DNA of 10,022 bases, from assembly GCA_001701105.1 (NCBI GenBank), contig DAAI01000030.1, forward strand, positions 40,211 through 50,232. Reading direction: 5' to 3'. How positions within the stretch are numbered: the first letter of the stretch is position 1; every line of letters starts with the position of its first letter. The notes beneath the pieces were generated by a model, which was not told the origin of the DNA, ran no database searches, and worked only from the letters and a program-made list of their open reading frames with translations. The stretch is from Bacteroidales bacterium GP1 (GTDB lineage Bacteria; Bacteroidota; Bacteroidia; Bacteroidales; Muribaculaceae). The position numbers were made by a program, and so were the translations under genes. This document shows, piece after piece, positions 1 to 7,446 of the stretch.

Positions 1-936
1 GATTTCAATCTGAGCCGGGAGATTGTGAAGAAAGCATCCGTGAAATATTATGACAATCTCCCGACCCAAGGAAATGAGTATGGCCATGCGTTCCGCGATG
101 TAGAACTTGAGAAAGAACTTCTTGAGGCTGCACATTGCATTGGTCTCGGCGCACAATTCGGTGGTAAATATTTTGCCCACGACATCCGTGTGATCCGTAT
201 GCCGCGTCATGGCGCAAGTTGCCCGGTGGGAATGGGTGTAAGCTGCTCTGCCGACCGTAATGTAAAGGCTAAGATCAACCGCGATGGCCTCTGGGTAGAG
301 AAGCTCGATGAATTCCCCGGCGAATTAATACCGGTTGAACTTCGCGAAGCCGGCGAGGGAGAAGTGATAAAAGTCGATCTCGATCAGCCGATGGATAAGA
401 TTCTCGAGACACTTGACAAATATCCCGTATCCACACGCCTGAGTCTTAAGGGCACTATCATAGTAGGGCGTGATATAGCACATGCTAAAATAAAGGAACG
501 CCTTGATGCAGGGGAGCCGATGCCGCAGTACCTTAAGGATCATCCCATCTATTATGCCGGGCCGGCAAAGAAACCGGAGGGGCTTCCTTCCGGCTCATTC
601 GGACCGACCACGGCAGGACGCATGGACTCGTATGTGGATCAATTCCAGGCTGCCGGTGGCTCAATGGTGATGATAGCAAAAGGCAATCGCAGCCAGCAGG
701 TGACGGATGCATGCAAGAAGCATGGAGGATTCTACCTCGGTTCGATAGGCGGCCCGGCTGCGATTCTTGCCAAGAACTCTATCAAGAATGTAGAGTTACT
801 TGAATATCCCGAACTCGGCATGGAAGCTATCTGGAAGATAGAAGTCGAGGATTTCCCGGCCTTCATCCTTGTTGATAACAAGGGAAATGACTTCTTCAAG
901 CAGATCAAGCCAATGTGCCCTATGGGCGCGAAATAA
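1..936 (+). CDS. fumA: Class I fumarate hydratase, C-terminal part (5' end outside window)
   Basis: This is the iron-sulfur fumarase that interconverts fumarate and malate in the cytoplasm (TCA cycle or, in anaerobes, the reductive branch to succinate). The frame is open from base 1 (DFNLSREIV...), so the GTG at 25 is internal and the true start lies upstream. The 311 visible residues are roughly the last 55-60% of a family of about 545 aa. Visible signatures closely follow E. coli FumA as I remember it: RHGASCPVGMGVSC, whose first Cys (codon 220-222) matches the third [4Fe-4S] ligand; STRLSLKGTIIVGRDIAHAK; and, in the Fumerase_C domain, GPTTAGRMDSYVDQ and GGFYLGSIGGPAA. The other two cluster cysteines lie in the missing part. 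The gene ends in TAA and is followed by a hairpin. The family is certain; the exact symbol (fumA or fumB) is only conventional. Confidence 0.97.
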   Translation, partial: DFNLSREIVKKASVKYYDNLPTQGNEYGHAFRDVELEKELLEAAHCIGLGAQFGGKYFAHDIRVIRMPRHGASCPVGMGVSCSADRNVKAKINRDGLWVEKLDEFPGELIPVELREAGEGEVIKVDLDQPMDKILETLDKYPVSTRLSLKGTIIVGRDIAHAKIKERLDAGEPMPQYLKDHPIYYAGPAKKPEGLPSGSFGPTTAGRMDSYVDQFQAAGGSMVMIAKGNRSQQVTDACKKHGGFYLGSIGGPAAILAKNSIKNVELLEYPELGMEAIWKIEVEDFPAFILVDNKGNDFFKQIKPMCPMGAK

Positions 937-967
937 CCTTCGGGCAAGAAGTTAACTGAACGGAATA

Positions 968-997
968 AGAGGCGCCCTCCTTGCGGGGGACGCCTCT
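968..997 (+). terminator. GC-rich hairpin after fumarase, just upstream of lepA
   Basis: AGAGGCG (968-974) pairs perfectly with CGCCTCT (991-997). The stem continues inwards with the C-rich 975-980 arm against the G-run 985-989, with one bulge or mismatch and a loop of about TTGC. There is no T-run after it, so it is not a textbook intrinsic terminator. It sits 31 nt after the fumarase stop and 20 nt before the lepA start. It could end the fumarase transcript, stabilise its 3' end, or affect lepA translation on a read-through mRNA. I see no clear TAnnTTTG promoter between it and lepA. Confidence 0.55.
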
Positions 998-1017
998 GCA
1001 AATCAAAGAATTGAAAA

Positions 1018-2805
1018 TTGAAAAATATAAGGAATTTTTGCATCATAGCTCATATCGACCACGGCAAGTCGACGCTTGCCGACCGACTGCTTGAGCGTAC
1101 CAAGACCGTCGATGCCAAAGATATGGAGGCACAAGTGCTTGATGATATGGATCTTGAACGCGAACGCGGAATCACCATAAAGAGCCACGCCATCCAGATG
1201 GATTATAATTATAATGGCGAGAATTATTATCTCAACCTTATTGACACTCCGGGGCACGTCGACTTCTCTTATGAGGTGTCGCGTTCGATAGCTGCCTGCG
1301 AAGGCGCGCTGCTGATAGTAGATGCTTCGCAAGGAATTCAGGCTCAAACCATATCTAATCTATATATGGCCATAGATAATGATCTGGAGATAATTCCGGT
1401 GATAAATAAATGCGACCTCGACAGCGCGAAGCCGGATGAAGTGGAGGATCAGATCGTGGATCTTCTCGGATGCGACCGCGGCGATATAATCCGCGCCAGC
1501 GGAAAGACCGGAATGGGCGTGGATGAGATTCTGAAGGCCATAGTGGAGCGCGTTCCCGCTCCGAAAGGGGATCCCGATGCGCCACTGCAGGCATTGATTT
1601 TCGATTCGGTATTCAATCCTTTCCGTGGTATCATTGCCTATTTCAAGATTGTAAATGGAAGGATTGCAAAGGATGATTTTGTGAAATTCGTTTCCACCGG
1701 AAAGGAATATCATGCTGACGAGGTGGGCGTGTTGAAACTTGACATGCTTCCTAAGCCTGAAATATCGGCGGGTAATGTGGGTTATATAATCTCCGGTATC
1801 AAGACTTCAAAAGAAGTGAAGGTGGGAGATACGATTACCCAGGTAAATCGTCCGTGCGACAAAGCCATCGAGGGATTTCAGGAAGTGAAGCCGATGGTAT
1901 TTGCCGGCGTCTATCCGATAGATACTGAAGATTTCGAGAATCTGCGGGCCTCGCTTGAAAAACTGCAGCTCAATGACGCATCGCTCACCTTCCAGCCGGA
2001 ATCGTCGGCGGCGTTAGGATTCGGATTCCGCTGCGGATTCCTCGGATTGCTGCATATGGAGATAGTGCAGGAAAGGCTCGGACGTGAGTTCGACATGGAT
2101 GTCATCACCACAGTGCCGAATGTATCCTACCTTGTGCATGACAAGAAGGGAAATGTTACGGAAGTCCATAATCCTTCGGGCCTTCCGGAAGCAACCCTTA
2201 TCGACTATATCGAAGAGCCATATATCCGCGCCACAATCATAACGCAGGCCGATTATATAGGGCCGATTATGACATTGTGCCTGTCGAAACGCGGAGAGCT
2301 CGTAAAGCAGGAATATATCTCCGGCAACCGTATGGAGCTGACATTTGATATGCCTCTTGGCGAGATAGTGATTGATTTCTATGATAAATTGAAATCCATT
2401 TCCAAAGGCTACGCCAGTTTTGACTATCATCTCAACGGCTATAGGGAATCGAAACTGGTGAAACTCGATATCCTTCTTAATGGCGAGAGCGTTGATGCCC
2501 TATCGACTCTTACCCACGAAGCCAATTCCGTAAAATTTGGACGCCGGATGTGCGAAAAGCTGAAAGAGCTAATACCACGCCAGCAGTTTGATATAGCGAT
2601 TCAGGCGGCCATAGGCGCAAAGATCATAGCGCGAGAGACGGTAAAAGCCGTACGCAAGGATGTGACGGCAAAGTGTTATGGCGGCGACATTACCCGCAAG
2701 CGCAAACTTCTGGAAAAGCAGAAGGCGGGTAAAAAGCGGATGAAGAAGATAGGCACGGTGGAAGTGCCGCAGAAAGCATTCCTTGCGGTGCTGAAACTCG
2801 ATTGA
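1018..2805 (+). CDS. lepA: Elongation factor 4 (LepA), ribosome-associated GTPase
   Basis: LepA/EF4 is a translational GTPase of the EF-G type that binds the ribosome; back-translocation and initiation or biogenesis roles have been proposed. The 595-aa length is normal (E. coli about 599). GTPase motifs are all intact: P-loop AHIDHGKS (11-18), switch I RGITIK (50-55), DTPGH (77-81... with His80 at the catalytic position), NKCDL (130-134) and SGKTG (161-165). EF-G-like domains II, III and V follow, then the LepA-specific C-terminal domain ending YGGDITRKRKLLEKQKAGKK and VPQKAFLAVLKLD. The start must be TTG at 1018: it falls exactly at the family's usual Met (MKNIRNFCIIAHIDHGKST), an in-frame TGA lies at 1012-1014, and the next Met (residue 36) would remove the P-loop. 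There is no Shine-Dalgarno; the leader is A-rich. Confidence 0.98.
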   Translation: MKNIRNFCIIAHIDHGKSTLADRLLERTKTVDAKDMEAQVLDDMDLERERGITIKSHAIQMDYNYNGENYYLNLIDTPGHVDFSYEVSRSIAACEGALLIVDASQGIQAQTISNLYMAIDNDLEIIPVINKCDLDSAKPDEVEDQIVDLLGCDRGDIIRASGKTGMGVDEILKAIVERVPAPKGDPDAPLQALIFDSVFNPFRGIIAYFKIVNGRIAKDDFVKFVSTGKEYHADEVGVLKLDMLPKPEISAGNVGYIISGIKTSKEVKVGDTITQVNRPCDKAIEGFQEVKPMVFAGVYPIDTEDFENLRASLEKLQLNDASLTFQPESSAALGFGFRCGFLGLLHMEIVQERLGREFDMDVITTVPNVSYLVHDKKGNVTEVHNPSGLPEATLIDYIEEPYIRATIITQADYIGPIMTLCLSKRGELVKQEYISGNRMELTFDMPLGEIVIDFYDKLKSISKGYASFDYHLNGYRESKLVKLDILLNGESVDALSTLTHEANSVKFGRRMCEKLKELIPRQQFDIAIQAAIGAKIIARETVKAVRKDVTAKCYGGDITRKRKLLEKQKAGKKRMKKIGTVEVPQKAFLAVLKLD

Positions 2806-2820
2806 CGATCGAGCGTGAAG

Positions 2821-2853
2821 CGGTTCCGGTGAACAATCCGACTGCCGGAAACG
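2821..2853 (+). other. Imperfect inverted repeat after lepA
   Basis: CGGTTCCGG (2821-2829) pairs with CCGGAAACG (2845-2853) in 8 of 9 positions, with a 15-nt loop. It starts 16 nt after the lepA stop. It may be part of the 3' end structure of the lepA transcript. There is no T-run and the long loop makes it weak; GTTC/GAAC at 2823-2834 offers an alternative fold. Confidence 0.3.
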
Positions 2854-2867
2854 TATCTATATAGAAA

Positions 2868-2893
2868 GGATGGCGGTTCTACGGCCGCTATCC
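2868..2893 (+). terminator. Hairpin between lepA and the peroxiredoxin gene
   Basis: GGATGGCGG (2868-2876) pairs with CCGCTATCC (2885-2893) over 9 bp with one G-T wobble and an 8-nt loop (2877-2884). It lacks a following T-run, so terminator function is plausible but unproven. It lies 64 nt before the chosen start of the peroxiredoxin, and sits over the first codons of an unconserved upstream extension of that reading frame, which argues against that extension being translated. Confidence 0.4.
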
Positions 2894-2956
2894 ATGTATC
2901 CAACATCGTCGTTAATCGGCGGTGAATCTATATCTGAATATCAAATACCTGTTGCT

Positions 2957-3433
2957 ATGAATATAGGAGATAAATTTCCGGATCTTCTCGGCAAAGATGC
3001 CGAAGGAAAAGAAGTGAAGCTGTCGGACTATCCGGGTATGCGCTTCATCATTTATTTTTACCCCAAAGACAATACACCGGGCTGTACAATGGAAGCCAAG
3101 AGTTTCCGGGATAATTATGATACATTCCGGAAGATGGGCTATCAGATAATAGGAGTGAGCAAGGATTCCGAGGCGAGTCACCAGAAATTCGCCGACAAGA
3201 ATGAATTGCCATTTCCGCTTGTAGCCGATACAGACCTCACCCTCTGCAACATCGCCGGAGTCTGGGGCAAAAAGAAAATGGCGGGCAAAGAATATATGGG
3301 TGTACTCCGCACCACCTTCGTAACAAATAATGACGGAACCGTTACCGACAAGATAGAGAAAGTAAAGACGGCCACAGCCTCCGAACAATTGTTTGCTCTT
3401 CTTGATGACCGTTATGATCCGAATCCGGCATGA
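2957..3433 (+). CDS. bcp: BCP/PrxQ-type thioredoxin-dependent peroxiredoxin
   Basis: This cytoplasmic thiol peroxidase reduces H2O2 and organic hydroperoxides using thioredoxin or a similar donor. From ATG 2957 the protein is 158 aa, the usual size (E. coli BCP 156), and begins MNIGDKFPDLLGKD as the family does. The frame stays open to an ATG at 2870, but those 29 extra residues look unconserved and cover a hairpin, so I reject that start. The AhpC/TSA thioredoxin fold shows the active-site motif PKDNTPGC with peroxidatic Cys43 and Thr40, and the conserved Arg118 (LRTTF). The usual resolving Cys five residues on is Lys48, and the alternative helix-3 position (about residue 79) is Ala; the only other Cys is 97. 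It overlaps nhaA by 4 bp (ATGA), so the two form an operon. Confidence 0.95.
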   Translation: MNIGDKFPDLLGKDAEGKEVKLSDYPGMRFIIYFYPKDNTPGCTMEAKSFRDNYDTFRKMGYQIIGVSKDSEASHQKFADKNELPFPLVADTDLTLCNIAGVWGKKKMAGKEYMGVLRTTFVTNNDGTVTDKIEKVKTATASEQLFALLDDRYDPNPA

Positions 3434-4791
3434 GTAATGTGATGTTCACAGCGCGAAAGACGCTGAAAAATTATGCCAATGGAGGAACCGTGCTTATGGC
3501 GGCTACTGCATTGGCTTTGCTCGTAGTGAATCTTCCGTTCACGCGGGATCTTTACAATTCGCTCTGGACTCACGAAATAGCCCTTCAGGTAGGAGGCTTC
3601 AATCTGTTCAGCCACAACGGCCATCCAATGAGCGTGATGCAATTCATCAACGACGCTCTTATGGCCTTGTTCTTTTTTTCAGTCGGCCTTGAGATAAAGC
3701 GCGAGGTGCTTGTCGGCGAGCTCTCGAACTTCCGGAACGCCCTCCTGCCAATAATAGCCGCTGTGGGAGGTATGGGTGTTCCCGTACTGATTTATTGGCT
3801 TTTTGCCCGTGGTACTGATTATACCATCGGGGCAGCCATTCCCATGGCCACGGATATTGCCTTTTCGCTTGGTGTCCTGGCATTGCTGGGCAACCGCGTG
3901 CCAATTGGATTGAAAGTTTTCCTTACCACTCTCGCTGTGGTCGACGACATCGGGGGTATCCTTGTAATCGCCATCTTCTACAGCACTTCGATTAATTGGA
4001 TGTTGCTGTTATGGGCGTTAGGGTGCTTTGCCATCTTGCTCATCGGGGCGCGTCTGGGAATGCAGAGTAAGATATTCTATGCATTTTTCGGCACCCTGGT
4101 CTGGTTCTTCTTCCTTAATGCGGGAATTCATCCTACCATTGCCGGTGTATTGGTGGCATTTACCATTCCGGCGAAGCCTGTGTTTGCTCCTAAGAAATAT
4201 GTGAAGACAATCCGTAAAAATATCGGATATTTTGCGAGCGAGAACGACGAGACGTTGAATACACGCACCATCCTCGACAAAGATCAGATGAACTGGCTCA
4301 AAGAGATAGAGTCGGCCTCCGATAAAGTGATTTCTCCACTTCAGGACATGGAGGATACTCTTCATCCTTTAGTGAACTATATCATTGTTCCGCTCTTTGC
4401 CTTTGCCAATGCCGGCATCTATTTCGGTGATCTGGAGATAGGGCAGGTGTTCCAAGGAATCAGTCTCGCCATTATCGTAGCGTTGGTATGCGGTAAGTTC
4501 CTCGGCATATTCCTCTTCTCCTGGGCCACCATAAAACTGAAATTGGCACCCATGCCCGAAGGGGGGAACTGGGGTCGACTGGCATCCATATCAATCCTCG
4601 GAGGCATCGGATTTACAGTATCGCTATTCATTGCCAATCTTAGTTTCGACATGGGCGATCCATATCACTCCACAATGTTGAATAATGCAAAACTCGGAAT
4701 CCTCATCGGTTCATTGCTGGCCGGGGTTCTCGGATGGGCATTCTTGCATTTCACTCTTCCGAAAGTGGCCCAATCGTCGGAACAGGAATAA
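3430..4791 (+). CDS. nhaA: Na+/H+ antiporter NhaA
   Basis: This inner-membrane antiporter exports Na+ (or Li+) in exchange for H+, controlling sodium and pH. The whole 453 aa is hydrophobic with about 12 segments. Key residues match E. coli NhaA: Asp142 in MATDIAFSLG (D133), the ion-binding pair Asp172-Asp173 in VVDDIGG (D163/D164), Lys356 in VCGKFLGI (K300), and NDALMALFF and GLEIKREV in the early helices. It is about 65 aa longer than E. coli NhaA (388), mostly because of a polar stretch at about 250-310 between TM8 and TM9, just before LHP. The start ATG overlaps the peroxiredoxin TGA (ATGA), which fits translational coupling and explains the absence of a separate ribosome site. A strong terminator follows. 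Confidence 0.97.
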   Translation: MSNVMFTARKTLKNYANGGTVLMAATALALLVVNLPFTRDLYNSLWTHEIALQVGGFNLFSHNGHPMSVMQFINDALMALFFFSVGLEIKREVLVGELSNFRNALLPIIAAVGGMGVPVLIYWLFARGTDYTIGAAIPMATDIAFSLGVLALLGNRVPIGLKVFLTTLAVVDDIGGILVIAIFYSTSINWMLLLWALGCFAILLIGARLGMQSKIFYAFFGTLVWFFFLNAGIHPTIAGVLVAFTIPAKPVFAPKKYVKTIRKNIGYFASENDETLNTRTILDKDQMNWLKEIESASDKVISPLQDMEDTLHPLVNYIIVPLFAFANAGIYFGDLEIGQVFQGISLAIIVALVCGKFLGIFLFSWATIKLKLAPMPEGGNWGRLASISILGGIGFTVSLFIANLSFDMGDPYHSTMLNNAKLGILIGSLLAGVLGWAFLHFTLPKVAQSSEQE

Positions 4792-4810
4792 CAGTAATCT
4801 ATCAGAATTT

Positions 4811-4857
4811 AACGGGGTAGGCCGGGCAATTGCCCGACATACCCCGTTGGAATTTTT
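4811..4857 (+). terminator. Intrinsic terminator of nhaA, between convergent genes
   Basis: AACGGGGTA (4811-4819) pairs perfectly with TACCCCGTT (4840-4848). An inner stem CGGGC/GCCCG (4823-4827 with 4832-4836) with an AATT loop is separated from the outer one by a small GGC/ACA internal loop. A TTTTT run at 4853-4857 follows, so it works best for the plus strand (nhaA). On the minus strand the stem lies 19 nt after the GH31 stop, but the T-run there is poor, so bidirectional use is possible and less sure. Confidence 0.85.
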
Positions 4858-4866
4858 ATCCGGGAA

Positions 4867-7323
4867 TTATTTCAATGTAACGGTCGTTTTATTGCCGTTG
4901 TAATCAACACTCACGGGAGTGGGATTTGCATTGCCGTCACAAAGCATTATGTTAAATTTGCGCGACTTTAGCATACCCGGAAATTCTCCCTCGCGGCCGG
5001 CTATCGTAAGGGTTTTATTGCTGTCGTTCCAATTAAAGCGGATAGTGGAGAATAGCCCTTTCTCATAATTGTAATTATCGAACTCATCCTCATAGAGCAC
5101 AAACTCTCCATTGGCTCCCGGATATACTCGAATCTCAAGATTATCCCACGGCTTTTCAGTAGCGTATTGTACATCGGGGCCGAGCGGGACAATACTCCCG
5201 GCCTTTACATATAAAGGAATAGTGGAAATGTCGGAAGGAATTGTAATGGTCTTTCCTCCGGCTATCGGTGCGTTTGTATTGAAATCATACCATTTGGTGC
5301 CGGCAGGAAGATATACTTCCGCATCCTTGAGAGCAAGGAAATCGACAGCATCGGAAGTGGTATTGGAGGCTGTCGTTGCATTCCATCCGCTGTTCTCATC
5401 CTTATCCGATTTTTTCTCCTGAGTGTATTTTGCTTCAAGGATAGGGGCTGCCATCAATTCACGTCCGAACATAAATTGGTCACCTCGATTGAGGGTGTTA
5501 CGGTCGTTAGGAAAATCCATCATTAGCGCACGCATGAAGCTGCCATTGTTGGCTGTCACATTCCATGAAGTCGAATAAATGTAGGGAAGTAGGCGATACC
5601 GTAGCCGGATAGCATCGGCGATTGCGTCATACACTGGCTCACCTTCCTCTCCGAAATAATAAATTTCACGATAGGCATCCGTGCCGTGGGAGCGCATCAT
5701 GGGGGTGAAAAGTCCGAACTGCATCCAGCGCACATATAATTCCTGATAAGCAGGATTGCGGGTGGCTGTGTTATCGGCATAGGTCTTGTTATAATCGCCG
5801 CAGAAGAAACCACCAATATCGGAATTGACATTGGGATTGCCGGTCAATGAGAAATTGAGGGCAGCAGGGACTTGCCGTCGCAGATTGTCCCATGTGGAGG
5901 TTACATCTCCGGTCCATACGTTGCAGCCATAACGTTGCTGTCCGGTATAGCCTGAGCGGGTGAGGATAAATACTCGTTTTGAATCATCTGCGGCTCTCTG
6001 ATGGTCATGTACGCCTCCCACGGTCATTAAAGGATAAGCATTTCTTACCTTTCGGAAAGAACCGAGATGAGTGGGAGTGTCGAAATCTTCGGGCTTCACA
6101 TCGTGGTGGTCGGGCTCGGTAGAGTCCATCCACCATCCATCGAGCTTGAGGTCGTGCAGACGTGTAAGGTGCTTCCAATAAATATCGCGCGCCTCGGGAG
6201 AGTAAGCATCATATACCCTCACTCCCGATGGATAATCCATACGTGGAGGCCAGATGTGGCTGATGCCCGACTGGGGCCATGTGTGAAAATCAAACAATAA
6301 TCCCTTTTCATCCAATTCACGGTAAGGCTTTGTCTGCGGGCCGAACGATGACCATATCGATATTATGGCATGGGCATTCTTATCATGAATCTCATCTATC
6401 ATTGCTTTCGGGTTCTGAAAATCGGGGCTCATGAACTCCATGGCGTTCCATAGATAATTATTGCCCCAATATTGCCAGTCCTGGATAATGCCATCGAGAG
6501 GAATGCCAAGTTCACGATGCTTCCGGACTACATCGAGAATCTCCTGCTGACTCTTATATCTTTCCCTGCTTTGCCAGTAACCGTAAGTCCATAGCGGGAA
6601 CATGGGCACTTGTCCTGACAGCTGCCTGATTCCTGCTATCACTCCGTCGGCGTTATCACCGTAGGTGAAATAATAATCCACGCCTTCTCCCACTTCGGAT
6701 TCGAAAGTCGTACAGTCGACATTGTCATTAAAGAGGGTGGGAGAATAATTATCCCATATAAGTCCGTAGCCTTTCACAGATTGCATCACAGGAATACCGT
6801 CCTCTACATTCCCCGGCATCAGCTTGCGGTTGAGACCACGCATCGATAGGTTCCCTGTCTCAAGATTTCCCAGCCCATATATAGATTCCCCTTTATCAAG
6901 GATGAAATCCTGGCGCACTGCGAGCGCCGGGGTGCCGGCATCATCCACAGGGCGGAATTTAGCGTTTCCTTTCTCACTCAAGAGCTGCTTCCCCTTGGCG
7001 GAAGTAAATTTCACTTCTCCGGTCTTTGTATTGAGGGAGGCTATAATGTCGTGGCTCTTTACCTGAATGACGCTTCCTTTCCCGGAATAAGTGAGAGGCA
7101 TTTGTGCGGGTTCCGCTATTATTGACAGACTCTTATCCGTCAGTGTCTTTCCTGAGGGTGTCTTGATAACGCGCACCGACCGGGGCGTATAAAACATCAG
7201 CTCCACATCCACCGAATCAAGATTAGCTTTCAGGCCATGTGGTGTCTTGTCCCAGGAATTTGCCGAAACCGGTAGTGTAAATAATCCTAATGCTGTGATC
7301 AGGAACAGAGGGTATATTCTCAT
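4867..7323 (-). CDS. Secreted glycoside hydrolase family 31 (alpha-xylosidase/alpha-glucosidase type)
   Basis: This is a retaining exo-alpha-glycosidase, 818 aa. A Sec signal peptide (LFLITALGLFTLPVSA, cleavage near 21, no lipobox Cys) sends it to the periplasm. Layout: N-terminal beta-sandwich about 25-235, (beta/alpha)8 barrel about 236-580, proximal and distal C-terminal beta domains, the last resembling DUF5110 (about 727-790). GH31 landmarks: QDWQYWG (281-287), the nucleophile Asp400 in DGWWMDSTEPD, RSGYTGQQRYG (456-466), the acid/base Asp473 in WTGD, SDIGGF (501-506) and RSHG (544-547). QDWQYWG recalls alpha-xylosidase-like members, but the substrate (xyloglucan fragments, maltooligosaccharides or other) cannot be fixed from sequence. 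An unusual polar Asn/Thr/Ser/Lys-rich insert lies at about 631-665. There is no SusC/SusD pair in the window. It is transcribed divergently from the 7478 gene out of overlapping promoters. Confidence 0.95.
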   Translation of the reverse strand: MRIYPLFLITALGLFTLPVSANSWDKTPHGLKANLDSVDVELMFYTPRSVRVIKTPSGKTLTDKSLSIIAEPAQMPLTYSGKGSVIQVKSHDIIASLNTKTGEVKFTSAKGKQLLSEKGNAKFRPVDDAGTPALAVRQDFILDKGESIYGLGNLETGNLSMRGLNRKLMPGNVEDGIPVMQSVKGYGLIWDNYSPTLFNDNVDCTTFESEVGEGVDYYFTYGDNADGVIAGIRQLSGQVPMFPLWTYGYWQSRERYKSQQEILDVVRKHRELGIPLDGIIQDWQYWGNNYLWNAMEFMSPDFQNPKAMIDEIHDKNAHAIISIWSSFGPQTKPYRELDEKGLLFDFHTWPQSGISHIWPPRMDYPSGVRVYDAYSPEARDIYWKHLTRLHDLKLDGWWMDSTEPDHHDVKPEDFDTPTHLGSFRKVRNAYPLMTVGGVHDHQRAADDSKRVFILTRSGYTGQQRYGCNVWTGDVTSTWDNLRRQVPAALNFSLTGNPNVNSDIGGFFCGDYNKTYADNTATRNPAYQELYVRWMQFGLFTPMMRSHGTDAYREIYYFGEEGEPVYDAIADAIRLRYRLLPYIYSTSWNVTANNGSFMRALMMDFPNDRNTLNRGDQFMFGRELMAAPILEAKYTQEKKSDKDENSGWNATTASNTTSDAVDFLALKDAEVYLPAGTKWYDFNTNAPIAGGKTITIPSDISTIPLYVKAGSIVPLGPDVQYATEKPWDNLEIRVYPGANGEFVLYEDEFDNYNYEKGLFSTIRFNWNDSNKTLTIAGREGEFPGMLKSRKFNIMLCDGNANPTPVSVDYNGNKTTVTLK

Positions 7324-7378
7324 ATGATATTAGGTTGAATTAGTTATTGTCGTCAATTAAGGGTATAGATTTATAACG

Positions 7379-7392
7379 CCGGTAATTGCCGG
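7379..7392. promoter_or_regulatory. Near-palindrome in GH31 leader, possible operator
   Basis: CCGGTAATTGCCGG is a 14-bp palindrome with one mismatched pair of positions. It can also be read as a 10-bp-spaced direct repeat of GCCGG (7378-7382 and 7388-7392). It lies upstream of the plus promoter and within the predicted transcribed leader of the GH31 gene, so it could bind a regulator or form a short RNA hairpin. No known operator is recognised. Confidence 0.3.
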
Positions 7393-7414
7393 ATTAGTGC
7401 ATGACATGGTAATG

Positions 7415-7446
7415 TTTGCAAATATAATGGATTTTTATTAGCTTTG
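7415..7446 (+). promoter_or_regulatory. Bacteroidota-type promoter for the 7478 secreted-protein gene
   Basis: TTTG at 7415-7418 (-33) and TAGCTTTG at 7439-7446 (-7) match the Bacteroidales housekeeping consensus TTTG-N19-21-TAnnTTTG exactly, with a 20-bp spacer. A start near 7450-7453 would give an A/T-rich leader of about 25 nt before ATG 7478. Confidence 0.75.

Noticed and set aside
25..27. GTG as the fumarase start
   Set aside because: The frame is open to base 1 with family-like sequence, and the protein would lack most of its N-terminal half.
2014..2430. 138-aa minus-strand open frame inside lepA
   Set aside because: Antisense shadow of a conserved gene; no independent support.
2929..2936. 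TATATCTG as a -7 promoter element for bcp-nhaA
   Set aside because: It is one mismatch from TAnnTTTG and well placed, but no TTTG-like -33 lies 19-21 bp upstream; too weak to annotate.
2870..2956. N-terminal extension of the peroxiredoxin from ATG 2870
   Set aside because: The 29 extra residues do not resemble the family, sit over a hairpin, and ATG 2957 gives the normal length and N-terminus.
2912..3388. 158-aa minus-strand open frame
   Set aside because: Antisense shadow of the peroxiredoxin gene; low-complexity translation with no recognisable domain.
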